A stretch of DNA of 64,000 nucleotides from Pseudoselenomonas ruminantium (GCA_902781305.1 CACZIV010000007.1:95293-159292); one strand, 5' to 3'; positions 40,800-49,365 are shown, counted from the first letter of the stretch. The notes: generated from the letters alone by a model not told the origin. Numbers and translations: made by a program.

Positions 40800-41830
40800 G
40801 CAGCAAACTCAATCAGATGATTGCTTCCAAGTATTTCTCCTTTTTTGTAACTTTGGCCCTCTTTGTGATTCTCTATGGAGCTGGCATGGCCATTTACAAG
40901 GGCTTTATGCGGCCGCAGGTTTTTTTGAACCTCTTTATTGATAATGCGGCGCTGATTATCGTCACGATTGGTATTACCTTCACGTTGATTATTGCGGGCA
41001 TTGACCTTTCTGTTGGTGCAGTGCTGGCGCTGGTCTGCATGGTGCTGGCCTGGCTTTTGGCCAATACGGGGATTCCCCTTGGCCTGGCTGTGCTGTTGGT
41101 ACTCGTTATGGGCACGGTGTTTGGTGCGGTACAGGGCTATATCATCACGAAATTTGACTTGCAGCCCTTTATCATCACGCTGGCAGGCATGTTCTTCTGC
41201 CGCGGTCTCACGGCGGTTATCTCACAGGATACGATTCAGATTGTCAATCCCGATTGGGTAGCACTGGCCAGCTACCGCATTGATTTGGGCGTAGGTTTTG
41301 TGTCCATTGGTGCAGTAGTAGCACTCATCATGATTGCCATTGCGGCTCTGGTGTTGGGCTTTACGAAATTTGGCCGGGCCGTATTTGCCATCGGTGGCAG
41401 CGAATCTTCGGCAGCGCTTATGGGCCTGCCGGTATTCCGCACGAAGGTTATGGTCTATGCTATTTCCGGTTTCTGCGCCTCTATGGGAGGTCTTGCTTAC
41501 AGCCTGATTATGTTGACGGGCTATAACCTGCATGGTCTGGGCATGGAAATGGATGCCATTGCGTCCTCGGTTATCGGCGGTACGCTGTTGACCGGTGGCG
41601 TAGGGTTTATCCCCGGTGCCCTTATCGGTGTGCTGATTCAGGGCGTAATCCTGACCTTTATCAGCTTCCAGGGAACCCTGTCGGCCTGGTGGACGAAGAT
41701 TGTGGTCGGTGCATTGCTTTGCGTGTTCATCATCATGCAGGCCCTGATTACGGAACAGAAGAGCAAACTCTCGTCCAAGCGTTCCATGGAAACACCCAAG
41801 GAACCGCCGGCAGCTGCTGTCCAAAGCTGA
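40796..41830 (+). CDS. Sugar ABC transporter permease (YjfF type)
   Basis: A 344-aa permease, paralogous to the preceding one: LIIVTIGITFTLIIAGIDLSVGAVLAL is the same signature, and GGTLLTGGVGFIPGALIGVLI the C-terminal motif. Expected to form the heterodimeric channel with the YtfT-like protein. It begins in the stop codon of that gene (ATGA) and ends the operon; a strong terminator follows 21 bp later. The cytoplasmic tail is charged and Pro-rich (KRSMETPKEPPAAAVQS). Confidence 0.92.
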   Translation: MSSKLNQMIASKYFSFFVTLALFVILYGAGMAIYKGFMRPQVFLNLFIDNAALIIVTIGITFTLIIAGIDLSVGAVLALVCMVLAWLLANTGIPLGLAVLLVLVMGTVFGAVQGYIITKFDLQPFIITLAGMFFCRGLTAVISQDTIQIVNPDWVALASYRIDLGVGFVSIGAVVALIMIAIAALVLGFTKFGRAVFAIGGSESSAALMGLPVFRTKVMVYAISGFCASMGGLAYSLIMLTGYNLHGLGMEMDAIASSVIGGTLLTGGVGFIPGALIGVLIQGVILTFISFQGTLSAWWTKIVVGALLCVFIIMQALITEQKSKLSSKRSMETPKEPPAAAVQS

Positions 41831-41851
41831 CGAATTATCTTATGAATAGGG

Positions 41852-41888
41852 AAAACCGCTCGGGCACTTTGGTGCGGAGCGGTTTTTT
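41852..41888 (+). terminator. Terminator of the arabinose ABC operon
   Basis: The stem AAAACCGCTC / GAGCGGTTTT (41852-41861 with 41877-41886) ends in a T run. Confidence 0.85.
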
Positions 41889-41969
41889 GCTGTGTGGGCA
41901 GGGATTTTGTGCGGGATGGTAGAATTTTTTCTATAAGAGCTGCAGGCGCGTGGGCAAAGGAGACTGTTT

Positions 41970-43175
41970 ATGGAAACCGTAAAGAAAAGTAGGACAGACA
42001 ACAGCGTATTGCTGATTCCCTTGGGCGGAGTGATAAATACCGATAATGCATCTGCTGTTGCTCAGGCTATTGCTGAACAACAGGCCGCAGCGCGTGGTTA
42101 TACAGCGTTGATTTTTGATGCCAAAGAGTTAACCTATATTTCCTCGGCGGGGCTGAGGATTATCATGCAGGTGATAAAAGAAGAAAAGCTGCGCAAACAT
42201 GCGCCGGTTTCGATGATAGAGGTTTCCAAGGACGTTTATGATATCTTGGATATGACCGGGTTCACGGCTTTTGTTGATGTGCAAAAGGCCTTGCGGGAAA
42301 TCAGTGTGGAGGGATGTCCGGTTATCGGTGCCGGTTTTTTTGGCAAGGTCTATCGGTTAAATCCCGAGACGGTGGTCAAGGTCTATGCCAATGAAGAAAG
42401 CATTCCCGTGATTAAGCGCGAGCAGGCCCGCGCAAAGAAAGCGTTTATCAAGGGGATTCCTACGGCGATATCCTATGATATTGTGCGGGTAGGTGATACC
42501 TATGGTTCGGTCTTTGAGCTGTTGCAGGCCAAAAGCTTTAACGATTGGGTTATCGAATACGAAGATTGTCCGGAAAAATTAGATGAACTTACCCGGTTGT
42601 ATGTTTCCTGCCTGAAACAGGTTCATGATACGGAACTGGACATGGGCGATTTGCCCTTTGCCCGGGATGAGATGCTGGAAAAGCTCGATGTGCTGCAGCC
42701 TTATTTGCCGCAGGATGTTCAGCTGCGGCTGCGGGATTTGCTGGCCTCACTGCCGGATGATTTGCATGCAGTGCATGGTGATTTTCAGATGAAGAATGTT
42801 ATGCTTTGCAATGGCGAGCCAATGCTGATTGATATGGAAACCTTGTGTATTGGTCAGCCGATTTTTGATTTGCAGGGCATATATGTTGCCTATAAGGCTT
42901 TTCCTGAAGATGAGCCGGATAATGCAACGAAATTTTTGGGCATACGTCCGGAAACCGCCGACTATATTTGGCGCAGGCTTTTGGAGCTTTATTTTGGCAC
43001 GGAGGCAAACCTGCGTGAAATAGAGGAAAAAATCAAGGTGCTGGCCTATATCCGCTTTTTGCAGCTTCTGGTTACTACGGATTTGCAGAACAGCGAGCTG
43101 GGCAAACTGCGTATAAAACATACGCAGGAGCATTTACAGGAATTGTCCGCGAACATTACTTCTTTGGAAATATAG
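41970..43175 (+). CDS. STAS domain fused to an APH-type kinase
   Basis: A 401-aa two-domain protein. Residues 1-105 form a STAS domain like anti-sigma antagonists, with the phosphorylatable-serine region LTYISSAGLRIIMQ. Residues 112-401 form an aminoglycoside/choline-kinase-like fold: Gly-rich loop VIGAGFFGKVY, lysine in VVKVYANEE, catalytic loop VHGDFQMKNVML (Asp and Asn), and the metal Asp in MLIDMETLCIG. The kinase could phosphorylate a small molecule or a protein partner, with STAS as sensor or docking module; both are inference. The gene is solitary, with no anti-sigma or phosphatase gene adjacent. ATG 41970 follows AAAGGAG. Confidence 0.85.
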   Translation: METVKKSRTDNSVLLIPLGGVINTDNASAVAQAIAEQQAAARGYTALIFDAKELTYISSAGLRIIMQVIKEEKLRKHAPVSMIEVSKDVYDILDMTGFTAFVDVQKALREISVEGCPVIGAGFFGKVYRLNPETVVKVYANEESIPVIKREQARAKKAFIKGIPTAISYDIVRVGDTYGSVFELLQAKSFNDWVIEYEDCPEKLDELTRLYVSCLKQVHDTELDMGDLPFARDEMLEKLDVLQPYLPQDVQLRLRDLLASLPDDLHAVHGDFQMKNVMLCNGEPMLIDMETLCIGQPIFDLQGIYVAYKAFPEDEPDNATKFLGIRPETADYIWRRLLELYFGTEANLREIEEKIKVLAYIRFLQLLVTTDLQNSELGKLRIKHTQEHLQELSANITSLEI

Positions 43176-43190
43176 GGGCATGTTTTGCCT

Positions 43191-43219
43191 TTGGCAAAAC
43201 GGGATAGCGGCGTTATAAT
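43191..43219 (+). promoter_or_regulatory. Promoter of the amidase gene
   Basis: TTGGCA (43191-43196), 17 bp, TATAAT (43214-43219). The -35 overlaps a GTTTTGCC/GGCAAAAC hairpin (about 43182-43200). Confidence 0.75.
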
Positions 43220-43267
43220 GATGTTGTTTAGGAAAGAAATTGTTTGGTGAAAAGGAGTTTGAGGTGA

Positions 43268-43864
43268 ATGCGTAAAAAAATTGGCTGCCTGCTGACAGCC
43301 TTGTTTATGAGTATGCTCGTGGGAACTAGCGCTTTAGCGGCCGCAAATCCCATGGAAAAAGCGGTGGTCTGGGCCCTGCAGATTGCGGCAGACAGCCGGC
43401 ATGGTTATTCCCAAGGGGCAGAAAATGCCACGGCCAATAATCCTTATACGGGGTCAAGGGAAGGCCCGGATTACGATTGTTCTTCCCTGGTCTACCATGC
43501 CCTTGAGCATGCAGGTTTTCCCGTAATTGCTGCCTGGCAGAAAAATCCGGATTATTACAAGCTGTACAACGGCAAGCAGCTCACCGGTGATGCGGATACC
43601 ATCTGGCCGGATTTGCAGAAAATCGGCGGTTTTACGAAATATTCCTGGGCCGAGGTAAAGGATAATCTGCAGCGCGGCGATATCCTTTGCCGCCCGGAAG
43701 CCCATGTGGCTATTTATATCGGCAATGGAAAAACCGTCGAAGCCCGCGGTGTAAACAACCCCAAAGGCGGCGAATACCGCACGGGCGACCAGGGCGGGGA
43801 AATCGACTGCTATAGTGCCTATGGGCGGGGCTGGACGGAAGTTTACCGCTATACGAGCAAATAA
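43268..43864 (+). CDS. Secreted Cys-His peptidoglycan amidohydrolase
   Basis: A 198-aa exported enzyme with signal peptide (residues 1-25, cleavage at ALA-A). The mature part is a single NlpC/P60-like domain of the phage endolysin type (Amidase_5): Cys in DYDCSSLVYHALEHAGF (about residue 79), His in AHVAIYIGNG (about residue 149), and GEIDCYSAYGRGWTEVYRY at the end. It should cut peptide bonds in peptidoglycan stems. Phage-derived family membership is established for Amidase_5; no other phage gene lies nearby, so it is likely domesticated. It ends 3 bp before the convergent PHP gene. Confidence 0.85.
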   Translation: MRKKIGCLLTALFMSMLVGTSALAAANPMEKAVVWALQIAADSRHGYSQGAENATANNPYTGSREGPDYDCSSLVYHALEHAGFPVIAAWQKNPDYYKLYNGKQLTGDADTIWPDLQKIGGFTKYSWAEVKDNLQRGDILCRPEAHVAIYIGNGKTVEARGVNNPKGGEYRTGDQGGEIDCYSAYGRGWTEVYRYTSK

Positions 43865-43867
43865 TAT

Positions 43868-44578
43868 TTACTGGGCTATCCATTCTTTGAGCAGTTCAGG
43901 TCTGCTGTTTATCACCAGTTCCTCCGGGAACTGGTATTTTTTTATGAGTTCCTGCGCGCAGGTATGATTGCCAACATCCAAATCAATGTGGGCATCGCTG
44001 CCCATAATCACCATTGTGCCGTGTTTCTTGCAGGCAGCGAGCAATTCTCCAGCCAGTTCACGGGAACCCTGACGGCTGCCGCCGGGCATATAGGAACTGT
44101 TGTTGCATTCGAGCAGTACATGATTTTCCTTGGCGGCCTTGGCCAGCGTATCAAAATCCACGGGGTATTTGGGATTGTCGGGATGGCCGATAATCTTTAC
44201 CTTGGGATTTTTCATGGCGCCAATCAGGGCGGCGGTGTTTTGTTCGCGGGTGCCGGGACGGATGCAGGGGTCATGCAGGCTGGCAATCGCATAATCCATG
44301 CGGTCTAAAAATTCCTGCCGCAAGTCCGTGGAGCCGGCAAAGTCAATGATATTGAGCTCTACGCCCATGATTAAGTCAATGCCGTAGGCATCGCGGCGAA
44401 TGACCTTGAAATTGCAGAAGTAGAATTCATGAAAGGCACCGGGCATGGAGGGCGCATGGTCGGAAATGCCGATAAGCTTTAGCCCCTTTTCCTTAGCGGC
44501 GGTAATCATTTCCCGCAGGGTGCTGTAAGCATGAACACTGGCAATGGTATGGGTATGGACATCAAGCAAATCTGTCAT
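43868..44578 (-). CDS. PHP-domain phosphoesterase (YcdX-like)
   Basis: A 236-aa cytosolic PHP-family hydrolase. Metal ligands appear as DVHTHTIAS (HxH), GISDHAPSM, MGVELNI, IASLHDP, IIGHPDNP and MGSDAHID, the order seen in YcdX and related trinuclear-zinc phosphatases. The natural substrate is unknown. ATG 44578 is chosen because GGAGG lies 9 bp upstream; the longer frame to 44680 would run over an inverted repeat in the divergent promoter region. It is divergent from folE, convergent with the amidase gene. Confidence 0.88.
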   Translation of the reverse strand: MTDLLDVHTHTIASVHAYSTLREMITAAKEKGLKLIGISDHAPSMPGAFHEFYFCNFKVIRRDAYGIDLIMGVELNIIDFAGSTDLRQEFLDRMDYAIASLHDPCIRPGTREQNTAALIGAMKNPKVKIIGHPDNPKYPVDFDTLAKAAKENHVLLECNNSSYMPGGSRQGSRELAGELLAACKKHGTMVIMGSDAHIDLDVGNHTCAQELIKKYQFPEELVINSRPELLKEWIAQ

Positions 44579-44640
44579 AGAAAAACCTCCAATAAAATAT
44601 TCATCATCATTAATCGTGCTGTTGTGATTGGTCATAGGAA

Positions 44641-44691
44641 TAGTGTACCACTTATTGCAGATTTGAGCGAGGTGGTACACTAGATTATAGA
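44641..44691 (+). promoter_or_regulatory. folE promoter with an 11-bp inverted repeat
   Basis: TAGTGTACCAC (44641-44651) and GTGGTACACTA (44672-44682) are perfect inverted copies with a 20-bp spacer. The promoter TTGAGC (44663-44668), 17 bp, TATAGA (44686-44691) has the right half-site in its spacer. This looks like an operator for folE and perhaps the divergent PHP gene. Confidence 0.55.
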
Positions 44692-44739
44692 GGTGGTTTG
44701 TAGTATATTATAGGGAGAAAGCAGCGGGGAGGTTTTTTT

Positions 44740-45306
44740 TTGGCAAATGAGCGGGCAATAAAGGCTATGGCAGAATTTTTGGCGGCCGTAGGCGTGGATA
44801 TCAAGGCACGAGGGATGGAAAAGACACCGGCACGAGTGGCGCAGATGTATGAGTTCCTCTTTAATGGGATAGATAAGGAAACGGATAAAATTTGGGGCGA
44901 AACCTTTGATGCCGGTTCGGATGGCATTGTGGCGGTGCGCCATGTGCCGTTTTATTCCATGTGTGAACATCATCTGGTGCCGTTTTTCGGGGAGGCCAGC
45001 ATTGCATACTTGCCGGAAAAAGGAAGGGTGGCAGGCTTCAGCAAGTTCTCCAAACTGGTGGAGCAGCTCTCCCATCAGCCCCAGCTGCAGGAACGGCTCA
45101 CCGCACAGATTGCGGCGGCCGTGCAGAAGGATTTGGGGGCCCGCGGCGTGCTGGTCATTGTGGAGGCCCAGCAGCTCTGCATGACCATGCGGGGGGATTT
45201 GGCGCATGGCACCCGCACGGTAACATCGGAATGCAACGGCGTATTTAAGGAAGATACCGCCCTTTATCAACAGGCATGGATGATTTTGGGAGGAGAAAAA
45301 GCATAA
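44740..45306 (+). CDS. folE: GTP cyclohydrolase I
   Basis: A 188-aa FolE, first step of folate synthesis: GTP to dihydroneopterin triphosphate. The zinc site is visible as FYSMCEHHLVPFFG and AQQLCMTMRG (Cys, His, Cys); KTPARVAQMYEF and KGRVAGFSKFSKLVEQLS are family signatures, and THGTRT-like AHGTRTVTSE is present. The start is a TTG at 44740, 7 bp after GGGGAGG; the nearest in-frame ATG (about 44767) would remove conserved N-terminal sequence. The stop codon overlaps the folP start (TAATG). First gene of the folate operon. Confidence 0.95.
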   Translation: MANERAIKAMAEFLAAVGVDIKARGMEKTPARVAQMYEFLFNGIDKETDKIWGETFDAGSDGIVAVRHVPFYSMCEHHLVPFFGEASIAYLPEKGRVAGFSKFSKLVEQLSHQPQLQERLTAQIAAAVQKDLGARGVLVIVEAQQLCMTMRGDLAHGTRTVTSECNGVFKEDTALYQQAWMILGGEKA

Positions 45307-46163
45307 TGGTACAACGGAAATACACGTTTGCCGATGGCAAGAGCCTGACCTTGGGCGAAAAAACGCTGGTCATGGGTATACTCAATATCACACCGGATTC
45401 GTTTTCGGATGGCGGCAAATTCAATACGCGGGATAAGGCGCTGCGCCATTTGGAAGAAATGGTGGCAGATGGCGCCGATATCATAGATGTGGGGGCTGAA
45501 TCCAGCCGTCCGGGCTTTACGCCGATGACTGCCGGCGAGGAAATGGAACGACTCATGCCTTTGTTGGAGGAAATCCTCAAGAATTCGCCAGTTCCCGTAT
45601 CGGTGGACACGTTTAAGGCAGAAACCGCGCGGGCGGCGGCTCGCGCTGGGGCGCATATCCTCAACGATATCTGGGGCCTGCAGTATGCGGCTGAACCGGG
45701 AGCTATGGCCAAGGTAGCGGCTGAATGCGGCCTGCCCGTGATTGTGATGCACAATCAGAATGGCACGGAGTACAGCGGTGATATTATTGGTTCCATGCAG
45801 GACTTTTTCCGGGAATCCCTGCGGATTGGCAAGGCTGCCGGCATGCAGGACGAACAGTTTATCTTTGACCCCGGAATTGGCTTTGGCAAGACTGCTGAGC
45901 AGAATGTGGAGGTTTTGCGGCGGCAGGAAGAACTACTGAAGGTGGCGGGAAAAGAATATCCGCTGCTGCTTGCCGCCAGCCGCAAGAGCTTTATTGGCAG
46001 GACGTTGAACCTGCCTGTAGAAGAGCGCATGGAGGCCACGGGGGCAGCCTGTGTAGTCGGCATTATGAAGGGCGCGTCCATCGTGCGGGTGCATGATGTA
46101 AAACCCATTGTGCGGATGTGCCGGATGACGGATGTTATTTTAAGGAGCGGAAAAAATGGATAA
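45306..46163 (+). CDS. folP: Dihydropteroate synthase
   Basis: A 285-aa TIM-barrel enzyme joining p-aminobenzoate to the pterin diphosphate. Motifs: VMGILNITPDSFSDGG (loop 1), DVGAESSRPGF (loop 2), ILNDIWGL, DPGIGFGKT and AASRKSFIG. ATG 45306 is inside the folE stop; the ribosome site is GGGAGGAG in the end of folE. An in-frame upstream codon at 45276 is less likely. Overlaps folB by 8 bp. This is the target of sulphonamides; the binding loops look normal. Confidence 0.96.
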   Translation: MVQRKYTFADGKSLTLGEKTLVMGILNITPDSFSDGGKFNTRDKALRHLEEMVADGADIIDVGAESSRPGFTPMTAGEEMERLMPLLEEILKNSPVPVSVDTFKAETARAAARAGAHILNDIWGLQYAAEPGAMAKVAAECGLPVIVMHNQNGTEYSGDIIGSMQDFFRESLRIGKAAGMQDEQFIFDPGIGFGKTAEQNVEVLRRQEELLKVAGKEYPLLLAASRKSFIGRTLNLPVEERMEATGAACVVGIMKGASIVRVHDVKPIVRMCRMTDVILRSGKNG

Positions 46164-46518
46164 GATTAAACTGACAGGCCTGAATTTCTATGGTTATCAT
46201 GGCTGCCTGCCCAGTGAGCGACAGATGGGCCAGGAATTTATCGTGGATATTTCCATGTATCTGGATTTGAAAGAAGCGGGCAAATCCGATAAGCTGGCGG
46301 CTACGGTAAATTATGCAGAGGTTTATGATGTGGCCAAGAAAATCGTGGAAGGCGAACCGCGCAAGCTCATTGAAGTGGTCGGCGAAGAAATCGCGCAGAC
46401 TATTTTGAAAGATTTCCGTTTGGTGGAAAAAGTGCGGGTTACGGTACACAAACCCCATGCACCATTGCCGGGAAGATTTACGGATGCTGCCATCAGCGTG
46501 GTGCGTTCGCGGAGCTGA
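46156..46518 (+). CDS. folB: Dihydroneopterin aldolase
   Basis: A 120-aa FolB that cleaves 7,8-dihydroneopterin to 6-hydroxymethyl-dihydropterin and glycolaldehyde. Family features: LTGLNFYGYHGCLPSERQMG, FIVDISMYLDLKEAG, TVNYAEVYD, EVVGEEIAQTIL, and VTVHKPHAPLPG with the catalytic lysine. Length is typical for the octameric enzyme. It starts inside folP and ends one base before the folK/DHFR start, so the three are translationally coupled. Confidence 0.95.
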   Translation: MDKIKLTGLNFYGYHGCLPSERQMGQEFIVDISMYLDLKEAGKSDKLAATVNYAEVYDVAKKIVEGEPRKLIEVVGEEIAQTILKDFRLVEKVRVTVHKPHAPLPGRFTDAAISVVRSRS

Positions 46519-46519
46519 T

Positions 46520-47509
46520 ATGAAAATCTATTTGAGTTTGGGGGCAAATTTAGGCAATCGCGGGGAAACCTTGCGGGAGGCCCTGCGACAAATTGCCTGT
46601 TTGCCCCAGACAGCCTTAAAAGCGGTAGCGCCATTCTATGAGACTGCGCCTTGGGGCAATTTGGAGCAGCCTGCATTTATCAATACGGCGGCGAGGGTGG
46701 AAACGGAACTGTCGCCGCTGAACTTTTTGCATAAGACCCAGCAGATTGAACTGGATTTAGGGCGGGTCCGTCATGAACATTGGGGTGCACGCACGATTGA
46801 TATTGACTTGCTTTGGGCAGAGGACTTTGCTTCGGATACGGAAGAATTAAAACTGCCCCATCCCTATGTGATAGAGCGGGCCTTTGTGTTGCTGCCCTTG
46901 CGGGATATTGCTCCGGATTTACTGGTGCAGGGGCGTACTGTTGCAGATTGGTGCCGGGAAGAAATGATTATGCAGCAGGCAATCCAGCCTGCCGCAGAGC
47001 TTAGTGAGCCGTATCCCTTGTCGATGATTGCCTGCGTGGATGAACAGATGGGCATTGGGCGGCAGGGAAATTTGCTCGTACATCATGCGGAGGATATGCA
47101 GCATTTTCGGCAGAAAACGCTCGGTCAGGTCGTGATTATGGGGCGTAAGACCTTGGAATCCCTGCCGGAGGGAAGGCCTTTGCCGGGGCGGATAAATATT
47201 GTGTTATCCCGGAGCCTTGTGCGGGATGATGTATTTGTATGCCGCAATCTGGCTGAACTTTGGATGCTGCTGGGGAAACTGCAAATGGATGAGCCGGACA
47301 GAAAGTTTATCTGCATGGGGGGCGGGGCGGTTTACTCGCTGCTGCTGCCTTATGCAAAGGAGATTTGGCTGACGGAAGTTGCGGGGGAGTTCGCGGCGGA
47401 TACATTCTTTCCGGCTCATGAAGGGTTTTTCGAGGCGGCAAGGGAGGCTCGGAGCGGGTTTTCATTTGTCAGGCTCTTACGAGCAGGGGCTGAATATAGG
47501 AGTTGGTAA
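46520..47509 (+). CDS. HPPK-DHFR fusion protein (FolK + dihydrofolate reductase)
   Basis: A 329-aa bifunctional enzyme. Residues 1-158 are [36 protein letters not shown], and the metal site [10 protein letters not shown]. Residues about 170-329 are dihydrofolate reductase: [24 protein letters not shown] with the substrate Asp, [21 protein letters not shown] for NADPH, and [17 protein letters not shown]. The M20-loop Pro-Trp is replaced (NLLVHHAED), a variation I believe occurs in other Firmicute DHFRs. It thus combines pterin pyrophosphorylation with the final reduction, while folC is not seen here. ATG 46520 follows the folB stop directly; upstream in-frame codons overlap folB. Confidence 0.92.
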   Translation: MKIYLSLGANLGNRGETLREALRQIACLPQTALKAVAPFYETAPWGNLEQPAFINTAARVETELSPLNFLHKTQQIELDLGRVRHEHWGARTIDIDLLWAEDFASDTEELKLPHPYVIERAFVLLPLRDIAPDLLVQGRTVADWCREEMIMQQAIQPAAELSEPYPLSMIACVDEQMGIGRQGNLLVHHAEDMQHFRQKTLGQVVIMGRKTLESLPEGRPLPGRINIVLSRSLVRDDVFVCRNLAELWMLLGKLQMDEPDRKFICMGGGAVYSLLLPYAKEIWLTEVAGEFAADTFFPAHEGFFEAAREARSGFSFVRLLRAGAEYRSW

Positions 47510-47514
47510 TTTCA

Positions 47515-48189
47515 ATGGAGATTTTTCATAATGACTGGGCTGACCTTTTGCGGGATGAAATGGCCAAGCCGTATTATCGGGAGCTGCGGCAATTTTTGAT
47601 TAGCGAATACCGCACCCGCCAGATTTTCCCGGATATGTATTCGATTTTTAACGCCCTGCATTATACAAGTTTCAGCGACACGAAGGTGGTTATCTTAGGG
47701 CAGGACCCGTATCATGGGGACGGACAGGCGCATGGGCTGTCGTTTTCGGTACAGCCTGGGATAGAGCCGCCGCCGTCGCTAATCAATATCTTTAAGGAAC
47801 TCTCCACGGATTTAGGTTGTACGGTGCCGAATAATGGCTGCTTGAAGCCCTGGGCGGAGCAGGGCGTATTGCTGCTAAACACGGTGCTTACCGTGCGTGC
47901 CCATCAGGCGGCATCGCATCAGGGAAAGGGCTGGGAGCAGTTTACGGACAAGATTATTTCGCTGTTGAATGAACGGGAAAAGCCGATGGCGTTTATCCTC
48001 TGGGGCTCGCCTGCCCGGCGCAAAAAGGCTATGATTACCAATCCGCAGCATTTTATTGTGGAGTCACCGCATCCTAGTCCTTTGTCGGCTTTCCGCGGGT
48101 TCTTTGGCAGTCGTCCTTTTTCCAAGGTCAATGCATTTTTAGAGAGCACGGGCCAGGCGCCGATTAACTGGCAGCTGCCGAATATTTAA
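47515..48189 (+). CDS. ung: Uracil-DNA glycosylase, family 1
   Basis: A 224-aa Ung that removes uracil from DNA. The catalytic water-activating motif is [18 protein letters not shown], the uracil Asn lies in [12 protein letters not shown], and the DNA-intercalating loop is [23 protein letters not shown] 47515 is 12 bp after AGGAG; TTG 47503 lies inside that ribosome site. Five bp separate it from the folK/DHFR gene, so it is the last gene of the folate operon. Linking uracil repair with folate supply makes sense because low folate raises dUTP incorporation; that functional link is inference. Confidence 0.96.
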   Translation: MEIFHNDWADLLRDEMAKPYYRELRQFLISEYRTRQIFPDMYSIFNALHYTSFSDTKVVILGQDPYHGDGQAHGLSFSVQPGIEPPPSLINIFKELSTDLGCTVPNNGCLKPWAEQGVLLLNTVLTVRAHQAASHQGKGWEQFTDKIISLLNEREKPMAFILWGSPARRKKAMITNPQHFIVESPHPSPLSAFRGFFGSRPFSKVNAFLESTGQAPINWQLPNI

Positions 48190-48215
48190 AATGTGGAATT
48201 AGTTCCACGTTTTCC
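48188..48215 (+). terminator. Terminator of the folate-ung operon
   Basis: The stem AAAATGTGGAA / TTCCACGTTTT (48188-48198 with 48203-48213) overlaps the ung stop codon. The foot is A/T-rich on both sides. Confidence 0.75.
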
Positions 48216-48264
48216 TTGCTTTTTTCCGCAAAATCTCCTAATATAGTAATTGTAAACGTAACGA
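48216..48264 (+). promoter_or_regulatory. Promoter of the LacI-family gene with cre/operator-like site
   Basis: TTGCTT (48216-48221), 17 bp, TAATAT (48239-48244). Just downstream TGTAAACGTAACGA (48251-48264) resembles a LacI/CcpA-type operator with a central CG, suggesting autoregulation or catabolite control. Confidence 0.5.
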
Positions 48265-48285
48265 AAACAGAAATTGGGGATATAT

Positions 48286-49329
48286 ATGGAACAACAAAAA
48301 GTAACCATCAAAGATGTGGCGGATTTGGCCGGGGTTTCGAAAAGCACGGTTTCCCGCTATTTGAATAATGGCTATATCAGTGCAGAAAAGCAGGCTAAGG
48401 TACGCAAGGCGATTGAGCAAACGGGGTTTCAATCGAATTTTTTTGCCAAGCGCTTGAAGACCCGGGAAAGTAAGCTGATTGGCATTGTGCTGCCGCGTAT
48501 GGATTCGGTGACTGTGGGGAAACTCCTTTCCGGGATTACCCGTGTACTGGAACCGGAAGGCTACCAGAGCATCTTGTTGGTGAGTCAGCTTTCCAGTAAA
48601 AAAGAATTGGAGAGCATGCAAAAATTGCAGCAGCAGGGGGTCGACGCTATCCTGGTCGATTCCGTGGGGCTTACCGCCGAACATGTGCGGCGGGCACAGG
48701 AATGGGGGCTGCCGATTCTTTATACGGGGCAGAAAAATGCAGCGGTTCACTGTTTGAAGATTGACGATGCCGCCGCGGGGCACCGCATGGGCGCTTATCT
48801 GCGCCAAATGGGGCATAAACATGCGGTGTTTGCCGGAGTAACCGAGAGTGACGAGGCTGTGGGGATTGAGCGTAAAGAAGGCTTCATTGCAGGTTTTTGC
48901 GAAGGACGGACGGATGCCAAAGTGGACTTTGTGGAAACAGGTTTTGATTTTCTGTCGGCTTATAATCAAGCTGCGGAAATACATAAATTAGGCTCCACGG
49001 TGGTCGTGGGCGCGACAGATAATATCAGTCTGGGTATTCTGCGCTATTTCCATGAACGCGGCGTTCGGGTTCCTGAGGATATATCGGTGGTCGGTTTTGG
49101 TGGCTACGATGTGGGCGCTGTCGTTTATCCTGCGCTTACAACGGTGGCTTTTGACTATGAACTCATGGGCATGAAGGCGGCCAGCTATCTGCTCAATATC
49201 CTGCGGGGCGGCGAAGCCGAGATGACCAATTTGGATATGCCGTTGCTTTTTGTGGAACGGGAAAGCGTGCAGAATCTCATGAAAAAAACTTTGCCGATAA
49301 ATTCGACATCCTTGCCGGCAATGATGTGA
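48286..49329 (+). CDS. LacI-family transcriptional regulator
   Basis: A 347-aa LacI/GalR repressor. The N-terminal DNA-binding motif is TIKDVADLAGVSKSTVSRYL, followed by the hinge helix (FFAKRLKTRESKLIG) and a periplasmic-binding-like effector domain (IGIVLPRMDSVTVGKLLSGI; VVVGATDNISLGILRYFHERG; ISVVGFGGYDVG). It resembles sucrose/fructo-oligosaccharide repressors (ScrR type) in sequence style, but no sucrose gene is adjacent, so the ligand is not assigned. ATG 48286 follows GGGGA; TTG 48274 is unlikely. The regulon is probably remote. Confidence 0.88.
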   Translation: MEQQKVTIKDVADLAGVSKSTVSRYLNNGYISAEKQAKVRKAIEQTGFQSNFFAKRLKTRESKLIGIVLPRMDSVTVGKLLSGITRVLEPEGYQSILLVSQLSSKKELESMQKLQQQGVDAILVDSVGLTAEHVRRAQEWGLPILYTGQKNAAVHCLKIDDAAAGHRMGAYLRQMGHKHAVFAGVTESDEAVGIERKEGFIAGFCEGRTDAKVDFVETGFDFLSAYNQAAEIHKLGSTVVVGATDNISLGILRYFHERGVRVPEDISVVGFGGYDVGAVVYPALTTVAFDYELMGMKAASYLLNILRGGEAEMTNLDMPLLFVERESVQNLMKKTLPINSTSLPAMM

Positions 49330-49335
49330 TTGTTG

Positions 49336-49365
49336 TTGACGGTCATAAGTGTTAGGCGTTATAAT
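49336..49365 (+). promoter_or_regulatory. Promoter of the polysaccharide export gene
   Basis: TTGACG (49336-49341), 18 bp, TATAAT (49360-49365), 43 bp before the ATG. Confidence 0.65.

Noticed and set aside
43268-43864. Prophage remnant suggested by an endolysin-like amidase
   Set aside because: It has a cellular signal peptide, its own promoter, and no holin, integrase or structural genes nearby.
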